Positions 1-7,617 of a DNA stretch of 29,009 nt are shown here, piece by piece; position 1 is the stretch's first letter; each line of letters begins with the position of its first letter. A program made the translations under genes and the position numbers. Origin of the DNA: an uncultured Eubacterium sp. (GTDB lineage Bacteria; Bacillota; Clostridia; Lachnospirales; Lachnospiraceae); assembly GCF_937958975.1 (NCBI RefSeq), contig NZ_CALGRE010000035.1, positions 1 to 29,009 on the forward strand, written 5' to 3'. Below the pieces are notes generated by a model. It worked only from the letters and a program-made list of their open reading frames with translations, ran no database searches and was not told the DNA's origin.

Positions 1-84
1 ATGTGCAAACCGTCAATATCGGAAACGGGCTCGCTGTTCAACTTCGCTTAAACTTACTCTTCCTTTCATAGCATTTACTATATG
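1..84 (-). ncRNA. Probable T-box leader, 5' part of stem I (cut by window edge)
   Basis: Directly downstream of a strong leftward promoter the minus strand reads GGAAGAGTAAG, then after about 17 bases ACAGCGAGCCCG, followed by a short CCGT/ACGG stem. This order resembles the 5' side of T-box stem I: a GAGTA loop-E element, then the CAGNGAGC AG-bulge, then the distal hairpin. The stretch is also clearly more GC-rich than its surroundings. T-box leaders sense uncharged tRNA and control aminoacyl-tRNA synthetase or amino-acid genes. The specifier loop, the T-box sequence and the regulated gene all lie outside the window, so the amino acid cannot be named. The alternative is the 5' end of an ordinary small ORF. 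Confidence 0.5.
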
Positions 85-90
85 TTCCTA

Positions 91-119
91 ATTCTATTAT
101 TTTATGCAGTTTTTGTCAA
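91..119 (-). promoter_or_regulatory. Sigma-A type promoter reading out of the window
   Basis: On the minus strand TTGACA (114-119) is followed after exactly 17 bases by TAGAAT (91-96). It lies just beyond the stop of the 137-964 gene and points left, giving a transcript start near position 84 at the head of the probable T-box leader. Confidence 0.75.
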
Positions 120-136
120 ATTATTTTATGTTATAC

Positions 137-964
137 TTATCTATTTTTCGTTTTTTTATACCTTTTATTATTATACATAATATAATCTATTTCATCGATA
201 TTTTTAAGTTGGGTAAAAACATAGTGGTATCTAACACTGCCATTAATATTACTCTCTCCTGAACCACCCGTTCCAATGTCATTTTCTGTATCAACAATTA
301 CTTCACTTTTTCCATTTTTATAGAAAAATACTATTTTATTTTGGAACAATGAACGCTCGCTATCAATTGCAATTCCAATAGGTGATATAGCCATACTGAT
401 ATATTCGTTTATTCTATATTCATTTATTTTTTCGGATTCTTTAATATTAAACTTATAACTTTTGTACCCCTCATTATCCATTTTATCAATTTGACTGTAG
501 TCTATTAATTTACATTCCACTTCTGATGCAAAATCTTGTTGTATACTAAAAGACATATATACATATAAAGTGTTTTCTAAAGCCTCACATTGAACATCAC
601 AGCTTCCGTTAATGTCTATTTTAAATCTGCTATCTATCAAATCATTTACAACCTCCCCCCACTTATTCGTTTCCATTTTTGCCACTCCATCTTTTTTAGA
701 AATAGAAAACTTACAGCAGCCCAATGAAGTTTTATTATTATATAAAACATTTTCTAATGTAATTTTGTAATCCTCAACAGTTACACTTTGTCCACTTTTT
801 TCATATATATTTCTCCACTTTACATTTTCAGTGTCACAAAAATATCTTTTTACTATACCTTTAGAAGGTATATATGTAACATATGCTGACCAGCATACAC
901 AAATTAGAATTAAAACACACGCTCCTATTGTGATAATTCTTTTTTTTGATATTTTTTCTTTCAT
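137..964 (-). CDS. Unrecognised membrane-anchored extracellular protein
   Basis: A 275-residue protein of unknown function. Residues 10-30 form one hydrophobic segment after a Lys-rich start (MKEKISKKR), so this is an uncleaved anchor or signal peptide with about 240 residues outside. The remainder is beta-rich in appearance, with scattered cysteines (one CC pair near residue 83) and a Gly/Ser turn (GTGGSGES) near residue 235. I see no catalytic motif. The start is well supported: AGGAG lies 9 bases before the ATG. It follows the next gene (1012-2163) by 48 bases on the same strand with no terminator between them, so the two are probably co-transcribed and may act together at the cell surface. 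The C-terminus is Lys/Arg-rich (NNKRYKKTKNR). No terminator follows its stop before the outward promoter at 91-119. Confidence 0.6.
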   Translation of the reverse strand: MKEKISKKRIITIGACVLILICVCWSAYVTYIPSKGIVKRYFCDTENVKWRNIYEKSGQSVTVEDYKITLENVLYNNKTSLGCCKFSISKKDGVAKMETNKWGEVVNDLIDSRFKIDINGSCDVQCEALENTLYVYMSFSIQQDFASEVECKLIDYSQIDKMDNEGYKSYKFNIKESEKINEYRINEYISMAISPIGIAIDSERSLFQNKIVFFYKNGKSEVIVDTENDIGTGGSGESNINGSVRYHYVFTQLKNIDEIDYIMYNNKRYKKTKNR

Positions 965-1011
965 TCCTTATAACTCCTAATATTATTAAAACTTATTTTT
1001 AATTCACAACT

Positions 1012-2163
1012 TCATTTTATTGGTTTAAAATTAAGACTTATATTATTGGTAATATCACTATAATAATTACTGCCACTCTTACTTACGCCAACAGACAATC
1101 CACCTTTACTCAACGATATACTTGGAGTAAAAGACTTGTTTGTTTTTGAATGAGAATATTTTGAAGTAAATGTCAATATTTTTGCCTTTTTACTACGTTG
1201 TTCACAACAAAAAGTTACTGTTATACTCTCATTAATATAATATTGATAAGTACCTCCTGCTTTCCAAAATTGCATTGTATTTCTGTCGCCAAACAAATTT
1301 ACAATAAAAGCAACACCCGAACCAGAATCTCCCATTATATGTGTTTTAGGTTCTGTATGTAACTTTTTCGATATACAGGTTCCTTCATTATATGTTTTAA
1401 ACGTTGCATTATGATAACATTTACAGGTTTTGGAATCAATAACTGCATTATCTGAAACAGTAACACCACATACATCTTTATTTCTATAATAAGCCTCTTC
1501 TAACCAAGTTGCTGTATATGTAACATAAATTTTGCCTCTTTTGTTCCCCTCCTTTACTTGAGAACAAATCATATAATGTTTAACCGCACCTGATGCCGAC
1601 TTCTTTGTTTCTGAATTTGATTTTGTTTCTGTCTTAGCCTTTACTTCCGATGGCAAAAATCCAATAAATTCTAAAATATTTGAGAATAAACTTTTACGCT
1701 GTTCTTCATATTTTATATCACCATTTTCTATTTTTTCTGATATCATGTCATTTATTTCATCTTCTGACATTTCTATTTCTTCTCCCGTCTTATTATCAAC
1801 ACTACAATAATCAATATATACCTCTGTATTTATTGCATTCTCAAGCTTTTCTATTGTTCCGTCATCAAATTGTTCAATTTCACTATCCCAAATCCCTACT
1901 TCATTCAACTCTTTTTCTACTTCTTCTGATAACTCAGTCACATTATTTTCTTTATCATACTCTAATTTCTTACACAATGGACTCTCTTCATCATAATTAT
2001 CTCTTAAATCTGGTACATTACTATCTGTGCTAATTACACGCTCTAAATTTATAGATATTTTTTCTGCTCTAACCTGGTTCAAATAATTTGTGTTTTCACT
2101 TTGAAAAATTAACATTAACACTAATACCACGCTCACAATTCTCTTTACATAAATCCCTTTCAT
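1012..2163 (-). CDS. Unrecognised secreted protein with signal peptide
   Basis: A 383-residue secreted protein of unknown function. I start it at the ATG at 2163 (MKGIYVKRIV) because GAAGGAGA sits just before it; an ATG 27 bases further upstream has no such site. Hydrophobic residues 9-22 form a signal peptide. The mature part has an acidic, probably helical N-terminal half (repeated Glu/Asp/Asn, e.g. LSEEVEKELNEVG), a short Lys/Ser linker (around TKSNSETKKSASG), and a Cys-containing, beta-rich C-terminal half (motifs CKCYH, TFCCEQ) ending in a Ser/Gly region and NFKPIK. It has no LPXTG motif or membrane anchor. It leads a probable two-gene unit with the anchored protein at 137-964. The layout would fit a secreted effector, bacteriocin-like or adhesin-like protein with a partner, but nothing seen proves any of these. 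Confidence 0.6.
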   Translation of the reverse strand: MKGIYVKRIVSVVLVLMLIFQSENTNYLNQVRAEKISINLERVISTDSNVPDLRDNYDEESPLCKKLEYDKENNVTELSEEVEKELNEVGIWDSEIEQFDDGTIEKLENAINTEVYIDYCSVDNKTGEEIEMSEDEINDMISEKIENGDIKYEEQRKSLFSNILEFIGFLPSEVKAKTETKSNSETKKSASGAVKHYMICSQVKEGNKRGKIYVTYTATWLEEAYYRNKDVCGVTVSDNAVIDSKTCKCYHNATFKTYNEGTCISKKLHTEPKTHIMGDSGSGVAFIVNLFGDRNTMQFWKAGGTYQYYINESITVTFCCEQRSKKAKILTFTSKYSHSKTNKSFTPSISLSKGGLSVGVSKSGSNYYSDITNNISLNFKPIK

Positions 2164-2451
2164 AACTTCTCCTTCAACTATATTAATCATTTGTTAAATG
2201 CATTTTTATCATATAACTTATTTATAATTTTTTTAATATTTCTTACACATTCGGGATTTTTTTTGCATATTCGGTCAATTTATACAACATATTATACTCC
2301 ATGTTGTCTTTTTAATAATAAATGTTTAACATATCCTTCCTATTTTCTTGTGAAAAACAAATATTATTTTCATTGCCTATACAATGACTAGAAGCGGTCG
2401 TCAAATGGACATCTATGCAAGCATGTTGTCCATTTTCCTCGTCGCCATCAC
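2164..2451. other. Gene-free stretch with direct and inverted repeats
   Basis: This intergenic stretch lies upstream of the secreted-protein gene. It is very AT-rich. On the plus strand ATTCGG occurs at 2249-2254 and again at 2269-2274, a 20-base period, separated partly by a T8 run. A near-perfect hairpin sits at 2403-2435 (arms AAATGGACA and TGTCCATTT, inner arms ATGC/GCAT). A plausible -10 (TATGAT, minus strand) lies about 32 bases beyond the direct repeats, but I see no convincing -35. No coding potential is apparent. Confidence 0.4.
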
Positions 2452-2482
2452 AAAAAACGGGCTCCAATTTCTTGGAAACCCG
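2452..2482 (-). terminator. Rho-independent terminator of the pflD-pflC-fsa operon
   Basis: Just after the fsa stop the minus strand folds CGGGTTTCCAA / TTGGAGCCCG (one bulged T, one G-T pair, loop GAAA) and runs straight into T6. It ends the glycyl-radical operon. Confidence 0.9.
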
Positions 2483-2504
2483 CCTTATAGAAAGAGATAT
2501 TGAA

Positions 2505-3182
2505 TTAACAGTCTGCCATAGTTTTTCCTTCTCCGGTAATTGATGCAAAATCATCATTGAAAACATCAATTGCTGCATCAATTGCCTTATTTTTAATAAG
2601 TCCCTCAATTACATCTGTACCAATCGTAGATGCCCCAATACCATACTTTGTAAGTTCCAGTACCTGCTGTGAATTTTTAAAGCTTGCTGCAAGAACTTCA
2701 CATGAAAGATTATTATTCTCAAAAATATCCTGAATATCCATCGCTACCTGAACACCATTATATCCCATGTTATCAATCCTATTAATATACGGCGCAGTAT
2801 ATTTTGCTCCTGCCTTTGCTGCTAAAAATGCCTGCATTGCTGTATAAATAGCAGTTGCCGTAATATTCACACCCTGCTCTGATAATGCTTTCATCGCTTT
2901 CAGTCCCTGTGGCGTTGTCGGAATTTTTACGAATGTATTCTCTCCCAATTTCTCTCTAATAACTTTTGCTTCTTTCATCATCCCTTCTGCATCCTTAGAC
3001 ACAACCTGAACGTGAAGCTCCCCTTCTTCTCCGACAATCTCCCGAAGTTCTGCAAGAACCTCATACGGATTTCTCCCACTTTTTGCCAGGATAGATGGAT
3101 TTGTCGTAACACCATCACATGGATACAAGTCCCAAATCTCTTTTACTTTTTCAATGTTCGCATCATCAATTATAAATTTCAT
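2505..3182 (-). CDS. fsa: Fructose-6-phosphate aldolase / transaldolase-like (FSA family)
   Basis: A 225-residue class I aldolase of the small transaldolase-like (FsaA/FsaB, TalC) family. FSA enzymes split fructose 6-phosphate or 1-deoxyfructose 6-phosphate into glyceraldehyde 3-phosphate plus a C3 ketone. The Schiff-base lysine is K86 in TFVKIPTT (K85 in E. coli FsaA), Asp6 is present (MKFIID), and GVTTNPS near residue 24 is the family signature. The length is normal and full transaldolases are about 100 residues longer. The start at 3182 is set by GGAGG 8 bases upstream. It is the third gene after pflD and pflC, 69 bases behind pflC with a small hairpin (3220-3237) between, and is followed by a strong terminator. 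In E. coli, fsaB sits next to ptsA and near pflDC, so the context supports cleavage of the glycyl-radical enzyme's product. A housekeeping transaldolase is the alternative. Confidence 0.88.
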   Translation of the reverse strand: MKFIIDDANIEKVKEIWDLYPCDGVTTNPSILAKSGRNPYEVLAELREIVGEEGELHVQVVSKDAEGMMKEAKVIREKLGENTFVKIPTTPQGLKAMKALSEQGVNITATAIYTAMQAFLAAKAGAKYTAPYINRIDNMGYNGVQVAMDIQDIFENNNLSCEVLAASFKNSQQVLELTKYGIGASTIGTDVIEGLIKNKAIDAAIDVFNDDFASITGEGKTMADC

Positions 3183-3251
3183 TTTAATACCTCCAATATT
3201 ATCTCTTTCTGTATTTTTCAATTAACTTCGGTTAATTTTCATTGACTATTC

Positions 3252-4163
3252 TCAAATCTCCAAAATAAGATTTTTAACTCCATTATCCGTGGCTATCTTT
3301 CCAAATGCTCTCATCTGCTCATCACTGTACAATGGCGGATTGTTTTCAAAACAATATTTCCTATCCACCATATCATATTTTGCCTGCGCCAATGGATTGT
3401 AATTTAATATCTCATACTTTATTTCCGGATATAAATCACTAATAAACTGCGCAATTCCTGCTATATTTTCTTTTGTGGCTGTCATATCCGGTATGAGCGG
3501 AGTCCTTATGATAACATTTTCTGCCTTTTTTGATGTAAGCAGCCACTCTAAATTATGTCGAATCAATTCGTTATCAACCCCTGTATATTTCTTATGCATT
3601 TCGCTATCAATTATTTTCAAATCAGCAAAAACGTAATCTACATACTTCATTGCCTCCTGATAGATTCTAAATGGAATATGGGAGGCTGTCTCAATGGTCG
3701 TTGTAATTCCCCTTTCTTTCAATCCTTTGAGTATCTCTATAGCAAATTCATGTTGAAACAGAGGCTCTCCACCTGATAAAGTGACCCCGCCACCATACTT
3801 AAAAAACGGAGCATCTTTGCAGGCTTCCTCTACAACTTCCTGTACGGTCATCTCCTTCGAATCCATCGTCAGCGCAGCCGACGGACAGTTGTCGATAATA
3901 TTATGCCAATCCTCTTTCTTTGACACATCCAATTTTATTTTTCCATCGATTTCCCGCACACCTCCATTTTCAGATAAATGAACACAAGTATTACAATGTA
4001 TGCATTTATTCGGAAAATACAGCGGTCTCTGTGTTATCGATATTCCTTCCGGATTCTGACACCACACACATTTTAGTGTGCATCCCTTTAGAAAAATCGT
4101 TGTTCTGATACCATGTCCGTCATGGGTTGAAAATCTTTTAAAATCAAAAACGTAACCCTTCAA
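3252..4163 (-). CDS. pflC: Glycyl-radical enzyme activating enzyme (PflA/PflC family, radical SAM)
   Basis: A 303-residue radical SAM activase that uses SAM and a [4Fe-4S] cluster to place the glycyl radical on its partner enzyme. The radical SAM cysteines are C28, C32 and C35 (CTLKCVWC). The SAM-binding GGE is at about 131-133 (TLSGGEP). An inserted ferredoxin-like region carries CIHCNTC (C54, C57, C60) and a later NCPSAAL (C93), enough for one auxiliary cluster; many dehydratase activases carry two. The start appears to be TTG at 4163, with GAGAAG 8 bases upstream. No in-frame ATG or GTG lies between the pflD stop and this codon. It sits 18 bases after pflD and in the same reading frame, so a single TAA separates the two products. 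The pairing with pflD is firm; the exact substrate class is not shown by this gene. Confidence 0.92.
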   Translation of the reverse strand: MKGYVFDFKRFSTHDGHGIRTTIFLKGCTLKCVWCQNPEGISITQRPLYFPNKCIHCNTCVHLSENGGVREIDGKIKLDVSKKEDWHNIIDNCPSAALTMDSKEMTVQEVVEEACKDAPFFKYGGGVTLSGGEPLFQHEFAIEILKGLKERGITTTIETASHIPFRIYQEAMKYVDYVFADLKIIDSEMHKKYTGVDNELIRHNLEWLLTSKKAENVIIRTPLIPDMTATKENIAGIAQFISDLYPEIKYEILNYNPLAQAKYDMVDRKYCFENNPPLYSDEQMRAFGKIATDNGVKNLILEI

Positions 4164-4181
4164 ATCAACTACTTCTCTTTC

Positions 4182-6536
4182 TTAAATATCATTATAACTT
4201 GTTCTTGCTATAATCTCATCCTGAAGCTCACCTGCTAATTCTACAAAGTATGCCGTGTATCCTGCAACTCTGACAGTTAGATTTCTGTATTGTTCAGGAT
4301 TCTCCTTGGCAGCCATTAAATCTTCCTTTCTCACAACATTAAATTGAATATGTGGTATTTCCAAATCTACAAAGGTTCTCAGCATTTTTGCAAACTTATC
4401 AATTCCGTTTTCCGTCTTAAAAAATTCAGGAAGAAATTTCATGTTGAGCAGACCGCCATTCGTAGTCCAGCTCTTATCCAATCTTGAAACGGATTTTAAT
4501 ACTGCTGTAGGTCCATGCTCATCACGTCCATAAACCGGTGACATACCGCCATCCGCTAATGGTGTTTTTGCGTATCTTCCATCAGGAGAAGCACCGACAT
4601 TCTCACCCATAGGAACATGGGCAGATACGGTATACATTCCTGTATGATACTTACCACCGCGGTAATTTGTAAATCTTCCGATTCTCTCTCTGAAATATTT
4701 TGCCCATTTTGCTCCAAGATTATCTACCCATTCCACGTCATTTCCATACTTTGGAACTTTATTTAAAAGCATTGTTCTTAATATCTCGTCCCCTTCATAA
4801 TTGTTTTTCAGCGCATTCAGCAATCTTTCTTTTGAGACTTTTTTCTCATCATAAATGAGCTGTTTTATTGCCGCAAGACTGTCTGCAAGATTTGCAACCT
4901 GTATCATTTGAATCCCTGAGAGATTATATTTGGCACCGCCTCTCGTCACATCAAGCCCTTTACCCATACAATCATTTATTACTGCTGATAGAAACGGTGT
5001 TGGGAGGAGGTCCATATGTGCCTGTTCTACCTGCTCGCAGGCCAATATCATCTTATCCATAAAATAGTCAATATTCTGCCGGAATGCTTCCTCTAAATCT
5101 TCGAACCGCTCAAATGTTGTTAAGTCGCCCCGCTCCGGCGCTAACTGTTTGCCGGTCAGAAGACATTTACCACCTGTGAGTGTAAGCTCTAATGCCTTAT
5201 TCAAATTAAACATAGCCGCATCAGACCATCCAAGATTATCTCCCTGGGTTGTCAGCTCCACACACCCTACAATAGCATAGTTTTTCGCATCCTTTTCCTG
5301 AATCTCCAAGTCATTCATCATTGCCGGAATAACCGCATTATCATTGAAAAATTGCGGCATTCCACTGCCAAGTGATACCACCTTTATTGCTGCTTTCAAC
5401 AATTTATCACTTGTTTTTTCACAAAGTCTTACAGAGAGATTCGGCTGTGGCAATCCAATATGCTCCTGTGCTTTCAGCAACAAATAAGAAACCTCATTTT
5501 CAAATGCCTCTCCATTTTCATCCTGTCCACCCAATGCAATGTTAAATCCAATAGGAAATCCTGCAAAAAACTTTGCACTATTTGAATTTCTCATGTAAAC
5601 AATCTCGTTAAATTTTAACCACAGGCTTTCGATAATTTCAAGAATTTCCTGATTTTCAACTCCGTTTTCCACATCATGTTTATAGTATGGATACATATAT
5701 ACATCCATTCTGCCCGGCGAAAATGAAGATGCATTAGATTCCATCTGCAAAATCACAAATAAAAACCATAAAGACTGTGCTGCCTCATGAAATGTCACCG
5801 GAGGTTTGTTTGCAATATTTTCACAAACTGTTGCTACCCGTCTCATATTATCTGCCCACTCAGGCTCATTTTCTGCCTGCTCTAACAATAATGTATGATA
5901 TCTCATAATGAAATTGATAGTACCTTCCATAACAGTAATTACACTCTTATAGAACAATTTCTTTTCTTCATCCGTCTCCTTTTCCAGATATGCTTCCGCC
6001 TCCGCTTTCAAACCTGCCGGTCCCTTTTTTAACCAGCCTTTGCAATCCGGATTAATATGCCCTTGAGCATGGTCTTTCTGATTGATTTTTGCCACCTTAG
6101 AGATAGCATCAATTTCCTTTCCATAACGCTCTTTTAAAACATCTTCTAAAGATTTTCCCTGCCAATAAGGGTATATCACTTCTCTAAAATACTTTATATC
6201 TTCCTCATGGATATTAAATTTGTCTTGCGGTCTTGTAGGAAGCGTTTCAAATTCTTTATTAACCCATGTACTTCCACTCTCCGGAAACACTACCCCGTAT
6301 CTCACACCTGCTGTTCTGTTTCCTACAATTAACTCTTCCGGTTCAACACTTATGGCAATTTTTTCTAAACAGTTTTTCAAGGAATAGGCCCTCTGCATAA
6401 TTCTTGGCTCACCCTCATGTTCTCTATATGTGTCAGTAATTATTTTTGCTTGTTCAATAGATGCATATCTTGGAACAGAAAGCATTCTATTTTTCAATGT
6501 TTCAATTCTCTCTGTTTTTATTAAATGATTCAACAT
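4182..6536 (-). CDS. pflD: Glycyl radical enzyme, PflD-like (dehydratase/C-O lyase type)
   Basis: A 784-residue glycyl radical enzyme. The C-terminal radical motif is RVAGYTAYF with the radical glycine at about G759, followed by the usual ELQDEIIART. The active-site loop is IVGCVE (C425, E427). The single Cys followed by V-E marks the eliminase branch (glycerol and diol dehydratases, choline lyase, PflD/YbiW). Pyruvate formate-lyase has two adjacent cysteines, so this is not a PFL. E. coli PflD and YbiW have been reported to open 1,5-anhydromannitol- and 1,5-anhydroglucitol-6-phosphate to 1-deoxyfructose 6-phosphate, which FsaA/B then cleaves. The same partners (activase, FSA, dedicated PTS) are here, so that reaction is my leading inference. 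The start is ATG at 6536 with AGGAGG 5 bases before; a GTG two codons upstream lies inside that site. It heads the operon behind a strong promoter and tandem repeats. Confidence 0.9.
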   Translation of the reverse strand: MLNHLIKTERIETLKNRMLSVPRYASIEQAKIITDTYREHEGEPRIMQRAYSLKNCLEKIAISVEPEELIVGNRTAGVRYGVVFPESGSTWVNKEFETLPTRPQDKFNIHEEDIKYFREVIYPYWQGKSLEDVLKERYGKEIDAISKVAKINQKDHAQGHINPDCKGWLKKGPAGLKAEAEAYLEKETDEEKKLFYKSVITVMEGTINFIMRYHTLLLEQAENEPEWADNMRRVATVCENIANKPPVTFHEAAQSLWFLFVILQMESNASSFSPGRMDVYMYPYYKHDVENGVENQEILEIIESLWLKFNEIVYMRNSNSAKFFAGFPIGFNIALGGQDENGEAFENEVSYLLLKAQEHIGLPQPNLSVRLCEKTSDKLLKAAIKVVSLGSGMPQFFNDNAVIPAMMNDLEIQEKDAKNYAIVGCVELTTQGDNLGWSDAAMFNLNKALELTLTGGKCLLTGKQLAPERGDLTTFERFEDLEEAFRQNIDYFMDKMILACEQVEQAHMDLLPTPFLSAVINDCMGKGLDVTRGGAKYNLSGIQMIQVANLADSLAAIKQLIYDEKKVSKERLLNALKNNYEGDEILRTMLLNKVPKYGNDVEWVDNLGAKWAKYFRERIGRFTNYRGGKYHTGMYTVSAHVPMGENVGASPDGRYAKTPLADGGMSPVYGRDEHGPTAVLKSVSRLDKSWTTNGGLLNMKFLPEFFKTENGIDKFAKMLRTFVDLEIPHIQFNVVRKEDLMAAKENPEQYRNLTVRVAGYTAYFVELAGELQDEIIARTSYNDI

Positions 6537-6562
6537 ATCCACCTCCTAATTTTTATAATTCC

Positions 6563-6591
6563 ATTCTATTACTGCATCTATTCAATGTCAA
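6563..6591 (-). promoter_or_regulatory. Promoter of the pflD-pflC-fsa operon
   Basis: Minus-strand TTGACA (6586-6591), 17-base spacer, TAGAAT (6563-6568), ending about 27 bases before the pflD ATG. The tandem repeat at 6595-6634 abuts the -35 on its upstream side. Confidence 0.85.
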
Positions 6592-6594
6592 TAA

Positions 6595-6634
6595 TTTTTT
6601 ATTACTTTTTATTGTTTTTTATTACTTTTTATTG
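6595..6634. repeat. Two perfect 20-bp tandem repeats, probable regulator binding site
   Basis: The plus-strand unit TTTTTTATTACTTTTTATTG occurs twice with no gap (6595-6614 and 6615-6634). A further short ATTATTG-like match runs into the -35. Direct repeats of this spacing (two helical turns) beside a promoter are typical operators for DeoR-family regulators, and a DeoR gene lies immediately upstream. Binding by that protein is inferred. Confidence 0.7.
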
Positions 6635-6667
6635 TTTAGTTTGATGGAATACTTAAAATCAAAAATG

Positions 6668-6681
6668 TAAAAACGTTAACA
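6668..6681 (+). promoter_or_regulatory. Possible cre (catabolite-responsive) site
   Basis: TAAAAACGTTAACA matches the CcpA consensus TGWAANCGNTNWCA with one mismatch (A for G at position 2). It lies about 75 bases upstream of the pflD -35 and beside the preceding terminator. HPr in this window keeps Ser46, which would fit HPr-Ser-P/CcpA control. The match is short, so confidence is low. Confidence 0.3.
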
Positions 6682-6736
6682 AAAAATAGAATGCACTCGA
6701 AATGGCAGATATTTTCTCTAACATTTCAAGTGCATT
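6681..6736 (-). terminator. Terminator downstream of the DeoR gene
   Basis: A 15-bp stem (minus strand AATGCACTTGAAATG / CATTTCGAGTGCATT, one T-G pair) with a 17-base loop, followed by CTATTTTTTG. It separates the regulator transcript from the pflD promoter. Confidence 0.8.
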
Positions 6737-6766
6737 TTACACAATCAACTCTCATCATTATATATT

Positions 6767-7531
6767 TTAAAAATATAGTTCTACATTATATTCTTTTAAT
6801 TTATCAAAAATTTCCTCTTCCGGCTCCCCATCTAACACAATACCCGCAAAATCATCTATATCTGCATATCTATAATTGCCCTTTCTGGAAAACTTCCTCT
6901 TTTCTAACATCATGTATGACACATCGCTGGCATTCATAATTGCTCTCTTTGTCAACGCATCTTCCGTAGCATATGTATATACTCTATTTTTCTCTAACTC
7001 AATTCCTACAACACCCATAAATGCCTTATCAAAGTTAAACTCTTCCATCTGCTTATTCGTATAAGAGCCTATAAAACCATCTCTTCCCCTGTTTAACTTT
7101 CCACCGATAAATATAAGATTCGTATCTAATGGAGCTGTAAACGAAAGCATAATATCTATCATATTTGTCACCACAGTGACCTTTAAATTTGCCTCTACAA
7201 TTAATTTAATCAACTCTATATTACTCGTAGAAATATCAAGAAATAAAACGTCACCTTCTTCAATCAAATCAAACGCATGTTTTGCTACTGACTGCTTTTC
7301 TCCAACGTTTTTCCCTTTTCTCTGAGAGACATATAATTCATGAGTATTGACACGATTTTTTACTGCCCCTCCATATGTTTTTTTGAGCAACCCCTTTTTT
7401 TCTAATAATGATAAATCCTTACGAATACTGTCTTCAGTCACATCAAATAATTCGCTCAACTCCTTGACAAGTATAGAACCATCGCGATTTACCATTTCGA
7501 CAATTTTATTCTGTCTTTCTTTTGCCAGCAT
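6767..7531 (-). CDS. DeoR/GlpR-family transcriptional regulator
   Basis: A 254-residue sugar-phosphate-responsive regulator. The N-terminal DeoR-type winged HTH spans about residues 2-58 (KERQNKIVEMV, LVKELSELFDVTEDSIRKDL, GLLKKTYGGA). The rest is the DeoRC phosphosugar-sensing domain with the usual GDVLFLD, VVTNM and IFIGGKLN strands. The start at 7531 is set by AAGGAGG seven bases upstream; an ATG 11 codons earlier lacks a site. The gene lies between the PTS operon and the glycyl-radical operon and is followed by a terminator. A TTGACA-17-GAGAAT promoter precedes it. Members usually repress a nearby catabolic operon and release it when a phosphorylated intermediate binds. The tandem repeat before pflD is the likely operator. 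The effector cannot be read from the sequence. Confidence 0.9.
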   Translation of the reverse strand: MLAKERQNKIVEMVNRDGSILVKELSELFDVTEDSIRKDLSLLEKKGLLKKTYGGAVKNRVNTHELYVSQRKGKNVGEKQSVAKHAFDLIEEGDVLFLDISTSNIELIKLIVEANLKVTVVTNMIDIMLSFTAPLDTNLIFIGGKLNRGRDGFIGSYTNKQMEEFNFDKAFMGVVGIELEKNRVYTYATEDALTKRAIMNASDVSYMMLEKRKFSRKGNYRYADIDDFAGIVLDGEPEEEIFDKLKEYNVELYF

Positions 7532-7562
7532 ATCATCCTCCTTAGTATATACATACCTAGAC

Positions 7563-7591
7563 ATTCTCTCTTATTATTCAGTTTCTGTCAA
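7563..7591 (-). promoter_or_regulatory. Possible promoter of the DeoR gene
   Basis: Minus-strand TTGACA (7586-7591) and, after 17 bases, GAGAAT (7563-7568). The -35 is perfect and the -10 is weak. It lies between the HAD gene stop and the DeoR start; no terminator precedes it, so read-through from the PTS operon is also possible. Confidence 0.45.
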
Positions 7592-7617
7592 ACTTGTATT
7601 CTTTTTATATAATAAAT

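Noticed and set aside
1680..2033. Rightward open frame inside the secreted-protein gene
   Set aside because: It is antisense to a well-supported gene, rich in Leu/His/Tyr from AT-rich complement, and has no ribosome binding site.
2312..2608. 98-codon leftward frame overlapping the end of fsa
   Set aside because: It overlaps the fsa coding end and runs through the fsa terminator; its composition is not protein-like.
4182..6536. Annotating the glycyl radical enzyme as pyruvate formate-lyase
   Set aside because: The active-site loop is IVGCVE with one Cys and a Glu, the eliminase type; formate-lyases have two adjacent cysteines.
6595..6634. CRISPR-like repeats
   Set aside because: Two adjacent units with no spacer between them; a tandem operator fits better.
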